61,035 nt of DNA, from NCBI RefSeq assembly GCF_009766085.1, contig NZ_LMUF01000043.1, positions 30,051-91,085 of the forward strand, in the 5' to 3' direction. This DNA is from Burkholderia sp. S171. Lineage in GTDB: Bacteria; Pseudomonadota; Gammaproteobacteria; Burkholderiales; Burkholderiaceae. Shown here piece after piece: positions 56,074 to 61,035 of the stretch (within the stretch, counting starts at the first letter, position 1; each line of letters opens with the position of its first letter). The position numbers and the translations under genes were made by a program. The notes below the pieces were generated by a model. The model ran no database searches. It was not told the DNA's origin and saw only the letters and a program-made list of their open reading frames with translations.

Positions 56074-57662
56074 GTTGCGAGCTCGTTGGAAGAACGGGAG
56101 AGTTGAATCAGGTGATGAAGCGCTTCGGCATTGCCGAGATGAGCGCGATCCAGGGTATTGACGATGCGGCCATCGACCACAATGGAGATCCGGTCGCACA
56201 GGCGCAGAAGCTCATCGAGATCCGACGACACGATAAGGACACCTGTACCGGCCCGAGCGGCGTCCTGGACCACGCCGTATATTTCCTCGCGCGCGCCAAC
56301 GTCGACGCCGACCGTGGGTTCATCGAGTAAAAGAAGCTTGGGCCGCGGGTGATCCCATTTGGCGAAAACCACTTTCTGTTGATTGCCGCCGGACAGGAAC
56401 TTGACGTAGGTAGAAGATCCCGGTGCTTTGACGGCCAGCTTTTTCATCGAGCTTTGCGCCTGCTGCACGGCAGCTTGGCTGCGCAGCCAACCCCAACGGG
56501 AAAATTGCGGCAGCCGCGGCAAGGTCAGGTTTCGTTCGATGGAGTGATCAAGGACCAGGCCCTGTACATGGCGGTCCTCCGGCACGAGCGCGACGCCAAG
56601 TTTGATGGCACGTGCCGGTGTTATGCGCGACATCGGTTGCTCATCGATCACGATGCTGCCGGTGTCTGCCGCCCTGAGTCCGAAGATGGTTTCCAGGATC
56701 TCGGTACGGCCGCTGCCGATCAATCCCGCGAGTCCGTGGACCTCGCCCTTGAAGACGGCGAGGTCGACATCGCGCAGCCGGTCATTGCCTACTTTGGACA
56801 ACGTAAGGACGGCCTGGGTGGCTACGGCGACCTTATCCTTCTCTTGGACAGGCAAATCGCTTGCCGAGCCCACAGCGGTCCTTTCCCGCGCATGCAATGC
56901 CGCATGGCCGGGGCCAATAATGGCCGCCACCAGTTGTTTCATATCGGTTTCCGCCGTTGGGAACATCCCGACATTCAACCCGTCACGGAACACCGTGACG
57001 CGCTGCGAAATACGAAATACCTCGTTCAACCGGTGCGTCACATAAATGACGCCCACACCACGACGGGTCACCGTACGAATGGCGTCGAAGAGGATCTGTT
57101 CCTCGCCGCCCGTCAGCGCCGAGGTGGGCTCGTCAAGGATCAGTATGCGCACATCTCCCATCAACGCCTTGCAGATCTCCGTCATCTGGCGATAGGCGAA
57201 GGGGAGGGAACCCACGGGCGTTCGTGCATCGAGTGGAATGCCGTGAGCCCTAAGAAAGTCGTTGACCGTGGTCATGAGCTGGCGTTTCTTGACGAAGCCC
57301 AGACGCGTGCGCGGCTCTCGTCCCAGCATCAGGTTTGCCCCGACCGACAAGGATTCGACCAGGCTCAGGTCCTGGTAGACGACGGCAACACCCGCGTCGC
57401 GCGATTGCGCCGGGGAGTCGAACGCGACTCTCTTGCCCGCGATCTCGATAGATCCTTCATCGTAGGTATGAACACCGCTCAGGATCTTGATCAGCGTTGA
57501 CTTCCCGGCGCCGTTTTCGCCCAGCAACGCGTGGACTTCTCCGGGAAGTACTTCGAGGTTGACCCCGCGAAGCGCTTGCACGCCGCCAAACCGCTTGGTG
57601 ACGCCCGCAACTCGGATCAACGGAACCTGAGGCGATGATGCGGCCGCAACCGGCTCACTCAT
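56070..57662 (-). CDS. Sugar ABC transporter ATP-binding protein (CUT2 type, two ATPase domains)
   Basis: A 530-residue RbsA-like double ATPase. Domain 1: Walker A GENGAGKST and Walker B ILILDEPTSALT, with a signature region (SLPFAYRQMTEI) unlike canonical LSxGQ. Domain 2: degenerate Walker A (GLIGSGRTE), good signature (LSGGNQQKVV) and LLLLDEPTVGVDVGA. Such asymmetry is normal for the family. I take the ATG at 57662 because AAGGAG precedes it; an ATG eight codons earlier is possible. First gene of the operon. Confidence 0.92.
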   Translation of the reverse strand: MSEPVAAASSPQVPLIRVAGVTKRFGGVQALRGVNLEVLPGEVHALLGENGAGKSTLIKILSGVHTYDEGSIEIAGKRVAFDSPAQSRDAGVAVVYQDLSLVESLSVGANLMLGREPRTRLGFVKKRQLMTTVNDFLRAHGIPLDARTPVGSLPFAYRQMTEICKALMGDVRILILDEPTSALTGGEEQILFDAIRTVTRRGVGVIYVTHRLNEVFRISQRVTVFRDGLNVGMFPTAETDMKQLVAAIIGPGHAALHARERTAVGSASDLPVQEKDKVAVATQAVLTLSKVGNDRLRDVDLAVFKGEVHGLAGLIGSGRTEILETIFGLRAADTGSIVIDEQPMSRITPARAIKLGVALVPEDRHVQGLVLDHSIERNLTLPRLPQFSRWGWLRSQAAVQQAQSSMKKLAVKAPGSSTYVKFLSGGNQQKVVFAKWDHPRPKLLLLDEPTVGVDVGAREEIYGVVQDAARAGTGVLIVSSDLDELLRLCDRISIVVDGRIVNTLDRAHLGNAEALHHLIQLSRSSNELAT

Positions 57663-57977
57663 CTCGCTTGTCTCCTTCGTCTGCATGACGAAATTCTTTT
57701 ATGGTTTCTTCTAATGTTTTTGCGAATTTTTGCTATTGGTCGCGAAACAATGTTGTGATCTTCTCATCAGCCAAATGGCGAGTCAATAACATTTGCGGCC
57801 GTTCGGATGTTATGAATGACGTCGAAATGTGATGATCGTATCTTTCGATGTAACTATCATTTCGTTTCTGGTAAACCCGGCTTAAATTCGATTCAATGCT
57901 GGTCGCGAGCGGTTTAGCGTATTTTCCCTTTAACTCACCGCTCAACTTTCCGCGCAACTTGCGATAGTCTTCGAGAC
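57663..57977. promoter_or_regulatory. Divergent AT-rich control region of the sugar transporter and AraC genes
   Basis: About 310 AT-rich bases between divergent genes. An inverted pair CGAAATG (57823-57829) and CATTTCG (57858-57864), centres 35 bases apart, could be a regulator site. No FNR box is present. Assignment to AraC is inferred from position only. Confidence 0.5.
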
Positions 57978-58826
57978 ATGAAAGTCACTCCAGATCACAC
58001 CTGTCGGGTATTCGGCTCGCCTTGGGCGGATGTCTATTGCACGGATATCGACAGCGCTCGCCACTACGGCAAACACTGGCACGCGACGTTTGGTCTTGGG
58101 CTGCTGGAGAGCGGTGCGCAGAGTTCCGCCAGTGGTCAGGGGCAGGTCGAGGCTTACGCAGGCGACCTGATCACGACCAATCCTGGTGAAGTACATGATG
58201 GCCGCCCGATTGGCGGCGCTTCGCGTCGCTGGCGCATGGTGTATCTGGAGCCTGCGGTGATCGCTTCCATGCTGGGAGATCCCCAGTCCTGCGCTGTGGC
58301 GGATGTCGAACTCACGCGTCCGGTCATAGAAGACGAGCGACTCCGTGCTGCGCTGCGGGAATTGTTTCGGCGCGTGGAGAATGATGGTGCCGGGCAGCAG
58401 TCGAACGGCGCTCATGTTCTTGCCTGTGAAGAATCCCTCGTCCAGACCTGCGCGCTCTTGTTGAACGTCCATTCGACCACTCCGGCTGCCCGTGAAATTG
58501 GCGGTGACCTGAGACGCGTTCGGGAGCGGCTGGGCGATGACCTGCTTAATGCGCCAACGCTTACCGAACTAGCCGCTATGTGCGGCCTTAGTAAATACCA
58601 GGTGCTGCGGCGCTTCGAAAAGACCTACGGCGTGCCGCCCCATGCGTGGCTGCTGCAACAGCGCACCGAGCGGGCGCGAGGTTTGATTCGCAATGGACTT
58701 AGCCTGGCGCAAACGGCAAGCGCTTGTGGTTTCTCGGATCAAAGCCACATGACCCGGCTTTTTATCCGTCATTTTGGATTCACGCCCGGTGCATGGCAGA
58801 AGGTGGGCGTACGCGCACTGCAATAA
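57978..58826 (+). CDS. AraC-family regulator
   Basis: A 282-residue regulator with an N-terminal cupin-like sensing domain (HYGKHWHATFGLGLLESGAQ, GDLITTNPGEVHDGRP) and two C-terminal helix-turn-helix motifs (TLTELAAMCGLSKYQVLRRFEK, QTASACGFSDQSHMTRLFIRHF, each given in part). It is divergent from the CUT2 transporter operon, which it probably controls in response to that sugar. Confidence 0.92.
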   Translation: MKVTPDHTCRVFGSPWADVYCTDIDSARHYGKHWHATFGLGLLESGAQSSASGQGQVEAYAGDLITTNPGEVHDGRPIGGASRRWRMVYLEPAVIASMLGDPQSCAVADVELTRPVIEDERLRAALRELFRRVENDGAGQQSNGAHVLACEESLVQTCALLLNVHSTTPAAREIGGDLRRVRERLGDDLLNAPTLTELAAMCGLSKYQVLRRFEKTYGVPPHAWLLQQRTERARGLIRNGLSLAQTASACGFSDQSHMTRLFIRHFGFTPGAWQKVGVRALQ

Positions 58827-58892
58827 CGTTCAAGACGTGCCCCTGAGTCAATCGTGACACTAGGCCCACCTACTTGAAGGAGGTCTGGATTC

Positions 58893-59693
58893 ATGGATGC
58901 GTATGTACACGGTTATCAGCGGAACGAGAACGAGCGCTTGCAAAACCAGGCGCGAACGCTAACGGAACTGCTCCACTTCGATACGGTTTATCCCGCCGGT
59001 CACACCGTGCTGGAGGCCGGATGCGGCGTTGGTGCGCAGACGGTGACGCTAGCTGCGCGCAGTCCGGCTGCACGATTTACTTCTATCGATATCAATCTTC
59101 AGTCTATCGACGCAGCGCAACAAAAAATCCACGCGAACGGACTCACGAACGTCACGTTCCAGCAAGCCGATATCTTTTCGCTGCCGTTCGAACCTGAGTC
59201 TTTCGATCAAATTTTTGTCTGCTTTGTTCTGGAGCATCTCGGGCAGCCAATGGAAGCGCTTGCGCGGCTTAAGCGTCTGCTCAAGCCGGGCGGCACTATT
59301 ACGGTCATTGAAGGGGATCACGGCTCAACCTATTTCCATCCGGACAGCCCTGCAGCTCGCGCGGCCATTCAGTGCCAAATCACGTTGCAACAGCAAGCGG
59401 GCGGGAACGCGCTTATCGGCAGGCAGTTATATCCGCTGATGAACGCGGCAGGTTTCAATCAGGTTCGCGTGTCGCCGCGCATGGTGTACGCGGACGCGAG
59501 CCGGCCCGATCTGGTGGACGGATTCACACGGAAGACCTTCACCGCGATGATCGAAGGCGTGCGTGTACCGGCTATATCGGCCGGCCTGATCAAGCCGCAA
59601 GATTTCGATGACGGTGTCCGGGATCTGCATCGGACCACGCAAGACGATGGCGTGTTTTGCTACACGTTCTTCAAGGGCGTGGGGCATAAGTAG
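58893..59693 (+). CDS. Class I SAM-dependent methyltransferase
   Basis: A 266-residue protein with the SAM-binding motif I VLEAGCGVGAQTVTLA, acidic motif II (FTSIDINLQSI), and FVLEHLGQPMEAL, as in the UbiE/Methyltransf_11 group. The substrate is unknown; the extra C-terminal third (residues 170-266) resembles small-molecule methyltransferases. It starts behind GGAGG about 65 bases after the AraC gene and may share its transcript. Confidence 0.88.
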   Translation: MDAYVHGYQRNENERLQNQARTLTELLHFDTVYPAGHTVLEAGCGVGAQTVTLAARSPAARFTSIDINLQSIDAAQQKIHANGLTNVTFQQADIFSLPFEPESFDQIFVCFVLEHLGQPMEALARLKRLLKPGGTITVIEGDHGSTYFHPDSPAARAAIQCQITLQQQAGGNALIGRQLYPLMNAAGFNQVRVSPRMVYADASRPDLVDGFTRKTFTAMIEGVRVPAISAGLIKPQDFDDGVRDLHRTTQDDGVFCYTFFKGVGHK

Positions 59694-59829
59694 TGGCGTG
59701 TGATCGATCGCGGATCGGTTCAATCCAATCTAGTAAGGTGAAGCAGAACTTCCGGATCGAGTATTTTCTGCCTCAATGCACGTACGAATGAGGTAACGCC
59801 AACGCGCCTTGCCATAGTTGCGTGGTGGG

Positions 59830-60444
59830 TTATGCGACTTGTGCCACGTCTTCAGCTTCAAGTGCCGCTCGTACCGATGCACGTCCGCCCACCCTTTTCA
59901 TATATGTCAAGATCGAGGGCCAATGACCGAGGTCGATTGAAAACAAGCCGGTCCAGCGAAGTACGGTAAACAGGTAGGCATCGGCTACGCCGAATTGCGC
60001 ACCCAGCAAGTAGTCATGCTGGTCAAGATCCGATGAGATCTGATCCAGCCGCTTGAACAATTTGTCTTTGAATATTGTCTTGACCGCATCCGGGATGGTC
60101 GCGTTGAAGAGCGGGCTCAATCCCGCGTGAATTTCGCTGCTGATGAAGTTCAACCATTCCTGCAGCCTCGTTCGTTCCCACGTGCCATTCGCGGGCGCAA
60201 GGTTTGCCTCTGGCTTCAGGTCTGCGAGATATTGAACTATCGCTGGTCCTTCGGTCAGCAACGCGCCGTCGTCGAGTTCCAGCGCCGCCACGTAGCCCTT
60301 GGGATTGATTACAAGGAAGTCGTGGCCATGAGCCGTTTTTTTTGTTTTGTTGTTGACCCTGATCAGCTCAAATGGAAGATTCAATTCGCGCAGAACAATG
60401 TGGGGGGATAAGGAGCAAGCATTGGCAGCGAAATACAACTTCAT
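59830..60444 (-). CDS. Glutathione S-transferase (GstA/beta-like)
   Basis: A 204-residue GST with the bacterial beta-class style N-terminus MKLYFAANACSLSPHIVLRE, where C10 and S11 may contact glutathione, INPKGYVAALEL (cis-Pro region altered: Val-Ala for Val-Pro) and TEGPAIVQYLADL. It may detoxify electrophiles. ATG at 60444 follows GGAGG. Divergent from an HxlR regulator 102 bases away. Confidence 0.91.
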   Translation of the reverse strand: MKLYFAANACSLSPHIVLRELNLPFELIRVNNKTKKTAHGHDFLVINPKGYVAALELDDGALLTEGPAIVQYLADLKPEANLAPANGTWERTRLQEWLNFISSEIHAGLSPLFNATIPDAVKTIFKDKLFKRLDQISSDLDQHDYLLGAQFGVADAYLFTVLRWTGLFSIDLGHWPSILTYMKRVGGRASVRAALEAEDVAQVA

Positions 60445-60546
60445 ACACACCTCCTTCGAGATTCGGAGCGCAGAGTGTGGCTAGAGCGGTTCCTCTTGTA
60501 AAGAAGGCAGACTTTTGTTATCTAGGTACAAAAACTATACCGAGGT

Positions 60547-60879
60547 GTGGCTGTGAAAGAGAATGTATCGGGTTGCTCGGTTGAAGAGGCCATGAGACTG
60601 CTTGGGGGACGTTGGCGATTGCTGCTTGTTTCGTTTCTTCTCGATGGTCCAAAAAGATTTAATGAACTTCGTCGTCACGTTCCAAATATTTCGCAACGAA
60701 TGCTGACGCTCGACCTGCGGGCCTTAGAGGAAGCGGGCCTGGTTAAGCGCACGGTCCATCCTGAGGTCCCTGTCAAGGTCGAGTACAGCCTGACGGCAGA
60801 AGGTGAGCGCTTGCGAAAAATCGTCGCGGTCCTCCAGGAATTTGGCTTATGGCTGAAGGAGAGGGCGGTCGCCAGCTAG
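60547..60879 (+). CDS. HxlR-family transcriptional regulator
   Basis: A 110-residue winged-helix protein: the family cysteine at C10 (VSGCSVEEAMRLLGGRWRLLL), FNELRRHVPNISQRMLTLDL and VKVEYSLTAEGERL. HxlR proteins sense aldehydes, quinones or redox change through this Cys. It is divergent from the GST gene, its likely target. The start is a GTG at 60547 after GAGG; a second GTG two codons later is possible. Confidence 0.91.
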   Translation: MAVKENVSGCSVEEAMRLLGGRWRLLLVSFLLDGPKRFNELRRHVPNISQRMLTLDLRALEEAGLVKRTVHPEVPVKVEYSLTAEGERLRKIVAVLQEFGLWLKERAVAS

Positions 60880-61035
60880 TTTTGGAAATTTATCGTTTGG
60901 ATAAATTTTGTGACGAAATATTAATTAGTCATACATAGTAATATGATAAAGAAAACTTGGAACAATAACGTCGGACGAAAATTGACTGTTACTGAGCCTG
61001 CGCTTACTATGACGGCCCGGCCAGATTGGCGGTGG

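Noticed and set aside
56349..57500. 383-residue frame on the plus strand
   Set aside because: Antisense to the sugar ABC ATPase gene; no recognisable domain.
53863..58826. Naming the sugar of the CUT2 transporter (ribose, xylose, inositol)
   Set aside because: No catabolic gene adjoins it and the binding-protein motifs are shared by the whole family.

Overview
The window looks like a chromosomal segment from a Burkholderiales bacterium of the Burkholderia/Paraburkholderia/Caballeronia group. The grounds are high GC, dense genes with little spacing, many LysR and MocR regulators, an N-type ATPase operon in the order atpDCQRBEFAG, and a cluster of universal stress proteins, an FNR regulator, acs and an alcohol dehydrogenase that resembles the low-oxygen-activated locus known in Burkholderia. 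Genus is inferred, not proven. I saw no rRNA, tRNA, CRISPR array, transposase or prophage gene.

Layout. 1-14.5 kb: a formate-dehydrogenase-like molybdoenzyme (cut by the left edge) divergent from a MocR regulator, then a chemoreceptor, a DUF1993 protein, an LprI-like secreted protein, a cupin/LysR pair, a diguanylate cyclase and a YdiK-type exporter. A gene-free 1.1 kb block (13417-14525) holds a large inverted repeat with arms of about 250 bp and a 12-bp tandem repeat. 14.5-24.2 kb: cbpA-cbpM, an unusual NRAMP-like transporter, and the complete N-ATPase operon. 24.4-40.8 kb: a low-oxygen and stress island with acs, a DUF1275 protein, a four-cysteine FNR regulator, a histidine kinase/NarL pair, a receiver-only protein, three universal stress proteins, a zinc alcohol dehydrogenase, an orphan kinase, OmpW, a CBS-BON protein, and glutamate decarboxylase with its antiporter. 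40.9-51.5 kb: a fused old-yellow-enzyme/quinone-oxidoreductase with its LysR, a dienelactone hydrolase, and a seven-gene minus-strand oxidoreductase/hydrolase cluster with a divergent LysR. 51.5-61 kb: a candidate small RNA, a cytochrome P450, an acetyltransferase, a CUT2 sugar ABC transporter with a divergent AraC regulator, a methyltransferase, and a GST/HxlR pair.

How the genes work together. The main signal is a set of 14-bp FNR-type boxes (TTGAT-N4-ATCAA and close variants). In most cases a -10-like hexamer lies where a class II activator promoter would put it, with the box centre at -41.5. Such promoters precede the N-ATPase operon, acs, two of the three stress-protein transcription units, the alcohol dehydrogenase, the CBS-BON gene and the glutamate decarboxylase gene. 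One more lies between two convergent genes and faces a strong intrinsic terminator, which predicts a short FNR-controlled RNA at about 51628-51691. The FNR protein encoded at 27400-28188 has the cysteines and the E-x-x-S-R recognition helix expected to read these boxes. I infer a local oxygen-limitation regulon that joins ATP hydrolysis or ion pumping, acetate activation, alcohol/aldehyde redox balance, stress proteins and glutamate-dependent acid resistance.

The last 156 bases (60880-61035) are AT-rich and hold no gene that I can see.
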